A DNA stretch of 64,000 bases from an uncultured bacterium (GTDB taxonomy: Bacteria; Cyanobacteriota; Vampirovibrionia; Gastranaerophilales; Gastranaerophilaceae): contig ONOE01000002.1 in NCBI GenBank assembly GCA_900319365.1, forward strand, positions 242,426 to 306,425, given 5' to 3'. Below, in pieces: positions 52,173 to 61,411 of this stretch. Below the pieces are notes generated by a model that saw only the letters and a program-made list of their open reading frames with translations, made no database searches and was not told where the DNA came from. The position numbers and the translations under genes were made by a program. Each line of letters opens with the position of its first letter. The stretch's first letter is position 1.

Positions 52173-52212
52173 TTGCCCTATATTGATAAATTTTAGCTAT
52201 TCTATAGGGCAA
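52173..52212. promoter_or_regulatory. Inverted repeat upstream of mnmA (TTGCCCTATA/TATAGGGCAA)
   Basis: Perfect 10-bp arms with a 20-nt loop, in the mnmA-sigma factor intergenic gap. It could be an operator or a leader hairpin for either divergent gene. Confidence 0.5.
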
Positions 52213-52307
52213 CTTTTATTTATACTTTTTTTATTATAACATATAAATATCCACCAAACAAATGAATGGATTTTTAATTTCTTGTAGTAATATTGATTTG
52301 TAAAACT

Positions 52308-52970
52308 ATGGCTAAAGAAGATAAGAAAAATTTACAAGATTATATAGACATCGTACAAAAAGTTGCGAGAGTTGAGCATAAACGTATTCCTGCACACATG
52401 GTTGAGTATGAAGAATTGCTGTCCATCGGGATTATTGCAATTCAGGTTATGATAAAAAATAAAACGCCGGAACAACTTGCCAAATACAATGCCGCATACA
52501 TTGCAACGGCTGTTCGTTGGGCAATAAGAAACGAATTGCGTATAAGATATAAATGGTATTCAATCAAGCATAAATCCGAAGATGAATACGACGAATCAGA
52601 AGCAGCCGACGGAATAGATATGAAACAGGCTAAAGTTCGTGAAGCAATTTATGAAACTGTCTTATCTATTGACGGACTTGCAGCTGATGCATCAGATAAT
52701 GACTCTCCGTTTGATTTCTTAAAAGATCCGCACGCTGCACCCGATGAAAATGCCGAATTATCCGAAATGGGCAAAATGATAAGAGTTGCCATTTCGAAAC
52801 TCCCGCCCAAAGAAAGAACGGTTGTTGAATACAGATTTTACAGAAATATGCAGGTCAAAGATATTGCCGCTCAGATAGGACTTTCACCCTCAAGAGTAAC
52901 AAGAATTGTTCAATCTTCTCTTAACACGGTAAGAGAATACCTCAATAAGCACGAACTCTACGGATACTAA
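52308..52970 (+). CDS. Sigma-70-family RNA polymerase sigma factor
   Basis: About 220 aa from the ATG at 52308 (in-frame TTG at 52293). Region 2 is around residues 25-90 (HMVEYEELLSIGIIAIQVMI; YIATAVRWAIRNELRIRYKW) and region 4 is clear (SKLPPKERTVVEYRFYRNMQ, VKDIAAQIGLSPSRVTRIVQ). Region 3 is minimal, with an acidic linker. This is a group 3/FliA-SigB-like alternative sigma factor. No adjacent anti-sigma gene. Target genes unknown. Confidence 0.85.
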   Translation: MAKEDKKNLQDYIDIVQKVARVEHKRIPAHMVEYEELLSIGIIAIQVMIKNKTPEQLAKYNAAYIATAVRWAIRNELRIRYKWYSIKHKSEDEYDESEAADGIDMKQAKVREAIYETVLSIDGLAADASDNDSPFDFLKDPHAAPDENAELSEMGKMIRVAISKLPPKERTVVEYRFYRNMQVKDIAAQIGLSPSRVTRIVQSSLNTVREYLNKHELYGY

Positions 52971-54598
52971 TCAACTATTTGTATTCTTCCGTCATATTTA
53001 ACATCAAAAGGCTGGTTGAGCTTTTTGATATAATCGCATGTCAATTTGTTTTTATCAAAGTCAAATGTTTGCAATACAAAATCGGGATTAGGATTTGACG
53101 GTAAATAATTATCTCCGCCCGTTGCAAAGAAATCATCCGCAGCTACGGTATATTTCTTGGTTGTAGACGGATTGTTTATATCTATCGGATGAGAATTGTT
53201 GTTTTTATCTATAAATTCAAGTTTCAATAAATCGCCTTTTTGGTTGCAGGTATATTTCATGCCTGAAACAAGCAAAATCCCGGGCTTATTACCTTTATCG
53301 TTAAATGATACTTTTAAGCCATGTTTGATTGCATCAACAATTTGTTTTTCGGTCAAATTAAGTATCATCATTTTATCTTCAAAAGGCGTAATTTCTGAAA
53401 TTGACCTTGAATCAACTTTTGTATTGGGAATAAATCTGCCTCTTATATTTCCCGCATTTAACAATGCAATATCTGTTCCGAGTTCGGATCTCATTGCATC
53501 GGCAATCAAATTGCCGTGCGGGTTATCTTCTATTAAAATATTTTTCGGCATAGGAACGGCTTCATTTACCGTACCGACTACTTCAGGTTTGCCGATAATT
53601 TTTTCTACGGAATCTTTCACATAAAGAGGTCTTATATAATCATCTGTCGAAATTATATTATTTTGAACTTTTTTAATAACGCCGTTTTTGTCAAAATCAG
53701 CATTCAAAATCCCGATATAATCACCGTTTTTACCTGCCTGCGTAATTACAACGGGCTCGCCCGATTTTGAATATAACAAATTATTGTCTTCTTTTACCCC
53801 TTTTAATAAATCATGGGTATGAGCGCTGAAAATTATATCAATACCGTCAGTTTCCTGCGCAATTCGTTTATCGTTTGACAAACCGCTGTGAGAGAGCAGG
53901 ATAATTTTATTAATTCCTTGGGCTTTTAATTTGTTTACTTCATTCTGTACGGTTTGAATGGTTGTATTTACATCCTGAACCTTGATATCGGCTACACTAT
54001 CATTCATTTTAACCCTATCAAACATATCTGACGGAGATATTCCGATAAGTCCGTATTTCTCTCCGTTTTTCTCTATAACGGTCGAGGGAAGAAACCTTCC
54101 TTTCAGAGGAGAAGAATCTTTTACATTTATGTTTGCCGCAAGAATTTTGGTATTTGTGTTTGAAAGAAGTTTATCCAAATTTGACGGATTAAGAACATCA
54201 AATTCATGATTCCCCGGGGTTATGGCATCGAACTTGCACCATTTTAAAAATTCGCTTGCAACCATATTATTTTTAGGATTAGAACCTATAAATATATCGC
54301 CCGGGGCAACTTTAAATTTTGAAACTTTATCATCGGTCGTATCGTTAAAGAAGTTCCACTCTTTGACAGGGGAGGTTCTGTCAAAAGTTTGGCTCATTCC
54401 GTAAATACGTTCCATCTTAGTCATTTTGCCGTGCAAGTCATTTGTATAAAACCAACTTGTATGAACTAACGGTTTGTTATCAGGCTGAGAAGCTGTTGCC
54501 GCCGCATTAACGGGTTTATTATTTTGAGCGGGCGCAACAGGAGCATTCTGCCTGTATGAAACGGGATTATAGTATAAATTCGGAATACTGTTTATCAT
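52967..54598 (-). CDS. UshA-like 5'-nucleotidase / metallophosphatase
   Basis: A 543-aa two-domain enzyme. The metallophosphoesterase half has SWFYTNDLHGKMTKME, ITPGNHEFDVL, IILLSHSGLSNDKRIA and IIFSAHTHDLL. The 5'-nucleotidase C-terminal half has LIADAMRSELGTDIALLNAG, SISEITPFEDKMMILNLTEK and YTVAADDFFATGGDNYL. It likely hydrolyses nucleotides or UDP-sugars. The first 50 residues are Asn/Pro/Ala-rich (NLYYNPVSYRQNAPVAPAQN) in place of a classical signal peptide, as in the papain-like and CHAP proteins nearby. Confidence 0.9.
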   Translation of the reverse strand: MINSIPNLYYNPVSYRQNAPVAPAQNNKPVNAAATASQPDNKPLVHTSWFYTNDLHGKMTKMERIYGMSQTFDRTSPVKEWNFFNDTTDDKVSKFKVAPGDIFIGSNPKNNMVASEFLKWCKFDAITPGNHEFDVLNPSNLDKLLSNTNTKILAANINVKDSSPLKGRFLPSTVIEKNGEKYGLIGISPSDMFDRVKMNDSVADIKVQDVNTTIQTVQNEVNKLKAQGINKIILLSHSGLSNDKRIAQETDGIDIIFSAHTHDLLKGVKEDNNLLYSKSGEPVVITQAGKNGDYIGILNADFDKNGVIKKVQNNIISTDDYIRPLYVKDSVEKIIGKPEVVGTVNEAVPMPKNILIEDNPHGNLIADAMRSELGTDIALLNAGNIRGRFIPNTKVDSRSISEITPFEDKMMILNLTEKQIVDAIKHGLKVSFNDKGNKPGILLVSGMKYTCNQKGDLLKLEFIDKNNNSHPIDINNPSTTKKYTVAADDFFATGGDNYLPSNPNPDFVLQTFDFDKNKLTCDYIKKLNQPFDVKYDGRIQIVD

Positions 54599-54652
54599 AA
54601 ATTCTAACCTTTTTTAATTCTATTAATGACCATAAATGGATTTTTTGCTATT

Positions 54653-56083
54653 TTATGCAGCAGGCTGCATATATGGAGTTTGAGGAACCTGTTTTTTCAT
54701 TTCTTTATACATATTTATTCCTTCTACCCAGTTAGGAACAATATTTAAATCATTTTCAACAATGTCCTTAGGCAATGCGGCATGATGAATTTTGGGAAGT
54801 AAATAATCTTCCGAATACTCAATAGGTCTTGAAATGCCGTCATCGGTATCGTTACAAATGAATGTCAACTTGCCGTCTTTAGCTTTCTTATAACCTACAA
54901 TAGTTATTTCATGCCCGTTAACAATTACGTTATCGGCATTTGTTTGAGTGTAGCCGATAATTACATTTTCACCTCTGTCGAGTGCGGTTAACAGATGTTT
55001 TTTCATTGTATCAAAATCAGTTTCATAACCGACAAGCTTTGCATTTTCATCTACCGTTTGATAAGTAACTGATAAGATGTTTTTATCAAATACGACGGAT
55101 TCGGTGAAAGTCTTTTCAAATTCAATCAAACCTTTGTCGTTTTGGTTGAACTTTCCGCCTCTTTTATCGATCAAACTGTCATAAGACTGCTGTGAACCGA
55201 TTTGCATAAATGTTGACTGCATCAAAACATCTAACGGAGTTCTTTCGTCGGGATCTTTGTTTGTAGTTTGAATTTGAGCACGCAAAATAGCATTTTTATC
55301 TGGAGCAAAGGTTAAGATTGCGTTGTTATAATCAGTTAGCTGATAAGGAATTTCAAACGCATTTAAAAGCCAAACCCCGTTTAAAGTATTGTCTGCCAAA
55401 TTATCAAGTTCAATTTTCTTTGTTACCGATAATTTCGGAGAACTTAACTCCTGCGCAAAGCGTGCAAATTCCGCAGGCATTTGCTTTGCAAGTTTAAACT
55501 CCGTACTTGCGGCAACACAGGTACCCGAATGCACAACATCTATATTTTCAGATGCCTGTCTTACATCGGGCGAATTATTAGTCGGATTATTTGCCGCTGC
55601 CGCTAATGCCTGCTGTCTGTAATTTGCGGGAATATCGCCGAATTGCTGCGTTATTAAAAACGGATATGCAATTGTTGCGACAGTATCCCTTAAAATACCG
55701 TTATTGCACAATCCCGTGGCACGAGGTTGAGTTGCGATTTTATACAAATTGTCCAAAACGGTTGATTTATCTGCAGAATTATTATTTAAAAGTACACCGT
55801 TTTTCAAAAGAGTATCTACGACTTTTCTTGTATTTCTGTCTAATTGAGAACAAATCGTATTGTACTCGTTTTTCTCCTCTTTGGTAGTTAATTGAGTTCT
55901 TAAATTTATATTTTGGTTATTGTTATTGCCAAAAACGGGGAATAATCCCGAAAATGACGGTTGGATAGTTACGGGAGCAGAATTTGTCGAAACATTTCCG
56001 GCATGACTTACCGCATTTGAAGAATTAATGCTTGTATTATAATTATAATGCCCGAAAGCGGTGTTAATTTTTTCTACTACCAT
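54653..56083 (-). CDS. Unknown protein with a papain-like (C39/C1-type) cysteine-protease signature
   Basis: About 476 aa from the ATG at 56083, which has GTGGAG 5-6 nt upstream; the in-frame ATG at 56098 overlaps that SD. A catalytic-type Cys is seen in VVHSGTCVAASTEFKLAKQM (about residue 190), the His in VIVNGHEITIVGYKKAKDGK (about 395), and an Asn/Asp in FICNDTDDGI. That order fits papain-fold peptidases. The N-terminus is Asn/Ser-rich without a classical signal peptide. It lies 54 bp upstream of the UshA-like gene on the same strand. Peptidase activity is inferred only. Confidence 0.7.
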   Translation of the reverse strand: MVVEKINTAFGHYNYNTSINSSNAVSHAGNVSTNSAPVTIQPSFSGLFPVFGNNNNQNINLRTQLTTKEEKNEYNTICSQLDRNTRKVVDTLLKNGVLLNNNSADKSTVLDNLYKIATQPRATGLCNNGILRDTVATIAYPFLITQQFGDIPANYRQQALAAAANNPTNNSPDVRQASENIDVVHSGTCVAASTEFKLAKQMPAEFARFAQELSSPKLSVTKKIELDNLADNTLNGVWLLNAFEIPYQLTDYNNAILTFAPDKNAILRAQIQTTNKDPDERTPLDVLMQSTFMQIGSQQSYDSLIDKRGGKFNQNDKGLIEFEKTFTESVVFDKNILSVTYQTVDENAKLVGYETDFDTMKKHLLTALDRGENVIIGYTQTNADNVIVNGHEITIVGYKKAKDGKLTFICNDTDDGISRPIEYSEDYLLPKIHHAALPKDIVENDLNIVPNWVEGINMYKEMKKQVPQTPYMQPAA

Positions 56084-56283
56084 AATAACTCCACACATAT
56101 ATTAAAAAACAGAAATATAAAAAATTGCCAGAAATTTCACTTTTTGTAAATAATTATTAACGGAATGAAAGTTTATAAGTTTATAGATTTATAAGTGAAT
56201 TACATTTTTGAAAAATGGGAGGCCGGCATTGTGCCCTCATTCTCTTGGCAAACATTGTGAGCCGTAGAGAATGAAAATGTCCT

Positions 56284-56300
56284 TGGGATGCTATCCCGAC
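56284..56300. repeat. Partial GGGATGCTATCCC palindromic repeat
   Basis: TTGGGATGCTATCCCGAC is a shortened copy of the 5645-5664 palindrome. The surrounding gap (56099-56404) shows no gene that I can support. Confidence 0.5.
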
Positions 56301-56404
56301 AAAATAAAATGGAATACCATTGAAGTACTATACCGATAAAAGACTGAATGATACAATAAGACTTTATCCCATGCTTGTGGTAAATATTATATAGGGGGTA
56401 AGTT

Positions 56405-57391
56405 TTGAAGATAAAACCGCTTACTAAAGAGCAATTAATTATATCAACAAATCGTTTAACAAGGTTTAAAAATCCTGAAACCAAATACTTACGGGTCTTT
56501 AAAGATGTAATTCTCCACAATTTGATATTCCCGAGATTTAATAAACATGAACTTGATAATATGGATTATGCGGAATTAAGAGAATATGCGCAAGATATAA
56601 TCAATTTTTCCGTAAAAAAAATTCTCGGTTCAAATGATGAAGATAAATCCTTAAATAAAAAACTACAAATATATGAAAATTCTATTTTTAATATAGATAA
56701 AAACACAAATACTTTACTTGAAAACAATATTGATTATCAGTCAATACTGAAAATTATCCCTCAAGACTGCGCCCCGAATCTTCAATGGCTGAAATATTTA
56801 AATACAAGTCAAAACATTATACAAGCCAGAAAGAATTTAGCATTTAAATTTCCGATAGAACTTGTTGTGCTTGCAGAAGGCGCAACGGAAGAAACGCTTT
56901 TGCCCGAATTTGGCAAATTGTCAGGATTTGATTTTGATAAAGAGGGGGTAATCCTTATTGCAGCAGGCGGGAAAAATCAGGTTGTCAGAAAATATTACGA
57001 ACTGTCTTCAGACCTCAAAGTCCCGATATTTGTTCTTCTTGATAATGACGGAACGGAAAATGCAAAAGAAATTGAGCCAAGATTAAGACCAATCGATAAA
57101 ATCCATTTGATTCAATCGGGAGAATTTGAAGATCTGCTGCCCGAAAACATTGTCAAATTAACACTTGAAAAGGAATTATCAAATATTTCACTGCTTGATG
57201 AAAATATACATGCTCAAAAAGGTCATCGTGTGGAATACTTAGAAGATATTTTTAAAACCCGCGGACTGCACTCTTTTAAAAAAGCTGAATTTGCAAAAAT
57301 GGTGAAAGAGAACCTGAGTTCTGAAAACGATTTAACCCCCGAACTGTCTTTCATCATAAAAGAAGTAAAAAAAATGAAATCTGATTGTTGA
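56405..57391 (+). CDS. TOPRIM-domain protein (OLD-nuclease-like)
   Basis: A 328-aa protein, TTG start with GGGGGTAAG 5-6 nt upstream. The first 150 residues are mostly helical. Residues about 155-250 form a TOPRIM domain: ELVVLAEGATEETLLPEFGK supplies the acidic E, GVILIAAGGKNQVVRKYYEL the loop, and PIFVLLDNDGTENAKE the DxD-like metal site. The E...DxD layout matches OLD-type/TOPRIM_4 nucleases, but no ABC ATPase domain is fused. The tRNA-Glu gene is 51 bp downstream. Confidence 0.75.
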   Translation: MKIKPLTKEQLIISTNRLTRFKNPETKYLRVFKDVILHNLIFPRFNKHELDNMDYAELREYAQDIINFSVKKILGSNDEDKSLNKKLQIYENSIFNIDKNTNTLLENNIDYQSILKIIPQDCAPNLQWLKYLNTSQNIIQARKNLAFKFPIELVVLAEGATEETLLPEFGKLSGFDFDKEGVILIAAGGKNQVVRKYYELSSDLKVPIFVLLDNDGTENAKEIEPRLRPIDKIHLIQSGEFEDLLPENIVKLTLEKELSNISLLDENIHAQKGHRVEYLEDIFKTRGLHSFKKAEFAKMVKENLSSENDLTPELSFIIKEVKKMKSDC

Positions 57392-57442
57392 CATTTGATT
57401 ATGTTCGGCATAGTATGGATATACGAAAGCAAAAATAAACAA

Positions 57443-57518
57443 GCCCCCATCGTCTAGAGGCCTAGGACAACACCCTTTCACGGTGTAGACAGCAATTCGA
57501 ATTTGCTTGGGGGTACCA
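57443..57518 (+). tRNA. tRNA-Glu (UUC)
   Basis: A complete 76-nt cloverleaf with encoded CCA. Acceptor GCCCCCA pairs with TGGGGGT (one G-U). The anticodon arm is ACACC-CTTTCAC-GGTGT, giving anticodon TTC. The T-loop is TTCGAAT. Together these specify glutamate. Confidence 0.95.
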
Positions 57519-57524
57519 TTTAAT

Positions 57525-57549
57525 AAGCCACGAATAACGTGGCTTTTTT
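57525..57549 (+). terminator. Terminator after tRNA-Glu
   Basis: AAGCCACG-AATAA-CGTGGCTT hairpin followed by TTTT. Confidence 0.85.
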
Positions 57550-57754
57550 AGTGCTTGATTTTTAAAATATACATTATTACTGCATTTCAGTTAATGTCAG
57601 ACAAAAAATGCTTGTTATTTCTATCTTTTAGAGTTGTTTATTTTTTGAAAATTTCTAAAAATTTTGTTTAGCGGCAACAAAAATGGTAATAAAAAAAGTC
57701 ACTCAAAAAAATTCAGCATTTGCACAGAACTCTATAACCCTCTCGTAGTCTAAT

Positions 57755-57821
57755 TTCGGACTATTGCAAATAAAAGTCCGAAGTGGCAACGCAGTGGCAA
57801 CATTAACAATCTTGCCACTGC
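57755..57821. other. Pair of inverted repeats upstream of the serine recombinase (possible res/att site)
   Basis: TTCGGACT...AGTCCGAA (57755-57762 and 57775-57782) is followed by GCAGTGGCAA...TTGCCACTGC (57791-57800 and 57812-57821). A direct repeat GTGGCAAC overlaps the second. Located 110 bp upstream of the recombinase gene, this is the usual place for a resolvase-binding site. The remainder of 57550-57932 shows no gene. Confidence 0.4.
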
Positions 57822-57932
57822 AAAATGTTAATAATAAAAATAGTCGTAATGTCTGTCATTGATACTATTTTAGACAATCTCACCTAATAATACAATATTG
57901 CGTTAAGATTAATTCAATACAATAATTAGGAG

Positions 57933-58568
57933 ATGATTTTGAAACAACAAAAAATTTTTAGTAATTACTTAGGTTGGAAACAAACTAAAGAGTTTATTGC
58001 TATCATTAAGGATAACAAATATAGGCAATTAGAATCAATGTTGGAAGTAGGAATAAGCGAACGAGATATTTTTGTGGATAAATGTTCCGGTAAAAATTTT
58101 GATAGACCACAATACCAAGCACTAAAAGTTCAACTTAGAGAAGGAGACATTCTTGTAATCAAATCCATAGACAGGTTAGGACGTAATTACAAACAGATTT
58201 GTGAAGAATGGCGTGAAATTACTAGAGAAATAAAAGCTAACATTAAAGTTCTTGATATGCCTGTTTTAGATACTACAAGGACAGAAGGTTTAATAGGGGA
58301 GGTAATTTCAGATATTGTGCTACAACTATTAAGCTACGTTGCTGAACAAGAACGTGCTTTTATAAAACAAAGACAAGCCGAAGGCATTAAACTAGCTAAA
58401 GAAAAAGGTAAACGACTAGGCAAACCTCCCATTGAGTATCCTGAGAATTGGGATAATGTTTATAAGATTTGGAAATCTGGTACCATTACAGCCAGAGAAG
58501 CAATGAAACAGTTAAATTTGAAACCGACTTCTTTTTATAAACTGGCTAAAAAGTATAAGAACAATTAA
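57933..58568 (+). CDS. Serine recombinase (resolvase/invertase), N-terminus damaged
   Basis: A 211-aa small serine recombinase. RQLESMLEVGISERDIFVDK, CSGKNFDRPQYQALKVQLRE, GDILVIKSIDRLGRNYKQIC and ERAFIKQRQAEGIKLAKEKG are classic, and an HTH follows (GTITAREAMKQLNLKPTSFY). The usual start Y-x-Y-x-R-[VI]-S with the nucleophilic Ser is missing. The DNA just before the conserved part reads R-V-Y-C-Y in another frame (57989-58003), suggesting a small deletion with frameshift. The start at 57933 has TTAGGAG upstream. Probably inactive. Confidence 0.75.
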   Translation: MILKQQKIFSNYLGWKQTKEFIAIIKDNKYRQLESMLEVGISERDIFVDKCSGKNFDRPQYQALKVQLREGDILVIKSIDRLGRNYKQICEEWREITREIKANIKVLDMPVLDTTRTEGLIGEVISDIVLQLLSYVAEQERAFIKQRQAEGIKLAKEKGKRLGKPPIEYPENWDNVYKIWKSGTITAREAMKQLNLKPTSFYKLAKKYKNN

Positions 58569-58692
58569 AATAAGTGTCTAGGAATTCTATTTTGCAAAAT
58601 CAAAATAATTTTAGTTTTGTAAAATGATTTTTGCATTTTGTTGATTTTTTCATTATTGTAAAGTATAATAAAAACATAATGGAGCTAATATT

Positions 58693-59961
58693 ATGACCAA
58701 CAATGACAAACTTATTAACAGACCCGAATATATAAAGAAACTAAATCAATGGAAAAACCAAGAAGATTTAGTAAAAATAATTACCGGTGTAAGAAGATGC
58801 GGAAAATCTAAATTATTTGTACTTTTTCAAAATGAGTTATTAAAAGAAGATGGTATCAATGAAAGCCAAATTGTAAGTATAAATTTGGAAGATATCATTA
58901 CGACAAGAAAAATCGGGCTTGAATACAACAATAAAAACATTTTAATAGGTTATGAAAAACTGTTGGATTATATTTTGTCAAAACTACAAAAAAACAAGAT
59001 GAATTATGTATTCATTGATGAAATACAGTTGTTAGAAAATTGGCAAAATGTTGCAAATGCACTAAGACTGCAACCTAATATTGATGTCTATTTGACAGGC
59101 TCAAATGCTTACATGTTTTCCGGTGATTTGGCAAACTCTTTCGGAGGTCGGTATATTGAAATAAAAATGCAGCCTTTTTCGTTTGCAGAATTCTATAATT
59201 CATTATCAAAAGACACACAAGCTTTGCCATTACAGGAAATTTACCTAAAATACATTAAAGAAAGTGGTTTCCCTCAAACTATTAAGTTTAATTCTGACAT
59301 GGAATTGATTAATGATTATTTACTCAACACTGTTTATTTAAACACGGTGCAAAAAGATATTATCCAAAGATATAATATTACAAATACCAACAAACTAGAT
59401 TCTGTAATTCGTTACATGTTTGATAATATTGGGAATGAAACTTCATTGCGAAATATAGAACGTGGACTAAAATCGTTTGGTTATAGTGTTTCAGCTCCAA
59501 CAATAGACACATATCTAAAAGGACTTCTAGCCAGTTATTTACTTTACAAGTGCGATCAATATGACATAAAAGGCAAACGAATATTAAATACCAACTCAAA
59601 ATACTATGTTGCTGATATTGGATTGAGAAATGCTATTTTAAATAATTCTGATAGAGATTTTGGACATATTTTAGAAAATGTTGTTTACTTGGAACTTATA
59701 AGGCGAGGTTATAAAGTCAATGTTGGTAAATGCTATAATGCAGAGGTTGATTTTGTTGCAACAAAAAATAATACGGTAGAATATTATCAAGTTGCACTAA
59801 ATGTTTTAAACGATTCTACCTTGGAAAGGGAACTTGCTTCATTAGAAAAAATCAAGAACAATTATCCGAAGTTTTTGCTGACTACAGATTTAGGCGAGGG
59901 GGAAAACGAAGGTATCAAACGTATAAACGTTTTTGACTGGCTAATTGGCAAGAAAAAGTAA
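58693..59961 (+). CDS. AAA ATPase with DUF4143 domain
   Basis: A 422-aa protein with Walker A ITGVRRCGKSKLFVLF, Walker B YVFIDEIQLLENWQNV, sensor region VYLTGSNAYMFSGDLANSFG, and RYIEIKMQPFSFAEFYN. The C-terminal DUF4143 domain has YYVADIGLRNAILNN and AEVDFVATKNNTVEYYQVAL, the latter a nuclease-like fold motif. SD GGAGCTAAT. Such ATPases are common accessory genes of mobile or defensive regions; role unknown. It lies within the presumed acquired segment. Confidence 0.88.
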   Translation: MTNNDKLINRPEYIKKLNQWKNQEDLVKIITGVRRCGKSKLFVLFQNELLKEDGINESQIVSINLEDIITTRKIGLEYNNKNILIGYEKLLDYILSKLQKNKMNYVFIDEIQLLENWQNVANALRLQPNIDVYLTGSNAYMFSGDLANSFGGRYIEIKMQPFSFAEFYNSLSKDTQALPLQEIYLKYIKESGFPQTIKFNSDMELINDYLLNTVYLNTVQKDIIQRYNITNTNKLDSVIRYMFDNIGNETSLRNIERGLKSFGYSVSAPTIDTYLKGLLASYLLYKCDQYDIKGKRILNTNSKYYVADIGLRNAILNNSDRDFGHILENVVYLELIRRGYKVNVGKCYNAEVDFVATKNNTVEYYQVALNVLNDSTLERELASLEKIKNNYPKFLLTTDLGEGENEGIKRINVFDWLIGKKK

Positions 59962-60074
59962 CAGACCTAGTTATTAATTATGATAAATCTAAAATGAGAT
60001 TTCAGATTTATCATAATTAAAGGCAAAGATAGAAATTAAAGCTTATTTAATGCGTAATTGAATATCCTATAAAA

Positions 60075-60103
60075 TTTGCAGAATTGTTTTTTGTATGTAT
60101 AAT
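60075..60103 (+). promoter_or_regulatory. Promoter with leaderless spacing for the GTG-start gene
   Basis: TTTGCA (60075-60080), 17-bp spacer, TATAAT (60098-60103), then 6 nt to the GTG at 60110. No SD. Confidence 0.6.
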
Positions 60104-60109
60104 TAAGCC

Positions 60110-61318
60110 GTGTTTGACCATTCTGAAGATTTTTTATATTTCAGAGATTTTGATTCAATACTTGATTTAATTCTTAATTTGTTAAAGGATGTTGATGAAG
60201 TTGATGTTTTGACTTTTTTAAGTTATAGTACTGGTCTCAAATTTAAGAGAATCACAAATGTGTCTAGATTATTATTGAGTCTTTTACTTTTTGTGCCTAA
60301 TTATATGTTACTTAATAAACATAAACATTTGCCAGCAACTGACTTCCCGTTTCTTGATATCTCTGAAAGTGAATCCGATGAGGAAGCAAATAATGCAAAA
60401 TATGAAATAGCTCTTTATAATAACTGTTTTGTTCTATACAATGATTTACTCATACATTTGAACATGCTTAGTCGCTGCTTAAATAGTTATAATTACACAT
60501 ATGGTAATGGACAAACTTTATTCTCAGAATTAGCGACTTATTTTAACAAGCATATTGATAATATAAAGAAAGAACGTTCAGATTTAATAAATATAGATAC
60601 AAACAGTAAATACAGATATTTCAGCACACAGCAGTTTGAATGTTTAAATACAATACGCTATTTAAGAATCCTTGATATGCCGCTAAATAAAATTGCGGAA
60701 TTTCTTAAAAACAGGGATATAAATAAAATCCAGAAAATGTTATCCGAACAAAAAGAAACAGTTATCAAAAAACAGCAGGAATTAAAAATTATTGAAAAGA
60801 AAATAGATAATCGTTTAAAAAATCTTAAAACCGCAATAAATGCAAAACTTGATACTATTGAGGTTAAGCAAATCGAGAAAAGACGAATTGTACCTATGAA
60901 TAATAACCTTGAAATAAATTCATATATTGATGCGGATTTTGAAACCTCCATAAGAAAACTTGAACAAAATCAAAAAGAAGCAGTTGTTTTTCTTGGTAAA
61001 GTCGGGCTAGGAATATCTAAAGAACATTTTTTAAAAAAGCAATTTAAAAATTATAACAGAGTTTTTTTGATTTTGGATAATGAAGATATGTTTAACGGTA
61101 AGATTGAAGAAATACCGCAGGAAATCTGTGTTTCAATCTGTTTTTGCGGAAGTCATAAAGACGCCTCAAAATATTATGAAAAACTGATGAAGTATATTGA
61201 AAAGCACAAACTGAAAATATCAGGTTTTTCAAAAGAAATATCAATGATAGATTTCGGGATTACAAACGACACAAGCAAATTTGTAACGGAAATTCAAATC
61301 CCGATAGAGCAGGAATAA
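60110..61318 (+). CDS. MerR-like regulator lacking the recognition HTH, fused to an unknown N-terminal domain
   Basis: A 402-aa ORF with a GTG start. From residue about 165 it matches the second half of a MerR family regulator (KYRYFSTQQFECLNTIRYLR, LDMPLNKIAEFLKNRD), then a long coiled coil, and a C-terminal GyrI-like effector domain (from about residue 255, ending FVTEIQIPIEQE). The usual first 35-40 residues of MerR (HTH and RYYD segment) are absent. Instead, residues 1-160 are a Leu-rich, partly hydrophobic region that I do not recognise. The junction lies near 60590. This looks like a recombination fusion, possibly no longer DNA-binding. Confidence 0.7.
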   Translation: MFDHSEDFLYFRDFDSILDLILNLLKDVDEVDVLTFLSYSTGLKFKRITNVSRLLLSLLLFVPNYMLLNKHKHLPATDFPFLDISESESDEEANNAKYEIALYNNCFVLYNDLLIHLNMLSRCLNSYNYTYGNGQTLFSELATYFNKHIDNIKKERSDLINIDTNSKYRYFSTQQFECLNTIRYLRILDMPLNKIAEFLKNRDINKIQKMLSEQKETVIKKQQELKIIEKKIDNRLKNLKTAINAKLDTIEVKQIEKRRIVPMNNNLEINSYIDADFETSIRKLEQNQKEAVVFLGKVGLGISKEHFLKKQFKNYNRVFLILDNEDMFNGKIEEIPQEICVSICFCGSHKDASKYYEKLMKYIEKHKLKISGFSKEISMIDFGITNDTSKFVTEIQIPIEQE

Positions 61319-61376
61319 AAACTGCAAGATTAAACCTTTAAATTTAAAAATTCTTAACAAAAAAAAAAAATACCTC

Positions 61377-61405
61377 TTGACATTAGTTAGATATCTAATT
61401 ATAAT
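61377..61405 (+). promoter_or_regulatory. Consensus promoter and palindromic operator of marR-cupin
   Basis: TTGACA (61377-61382), 17-bp spacer, TATAAT (61400-61405), 6 nt before the ATG. The spacer holds the perfect palindrome TTAGATATCTAA (61387-61398), a likely MarR autoregulation site. Confidence 0.8.
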
Positions 61406-61411
61406 AATTGT

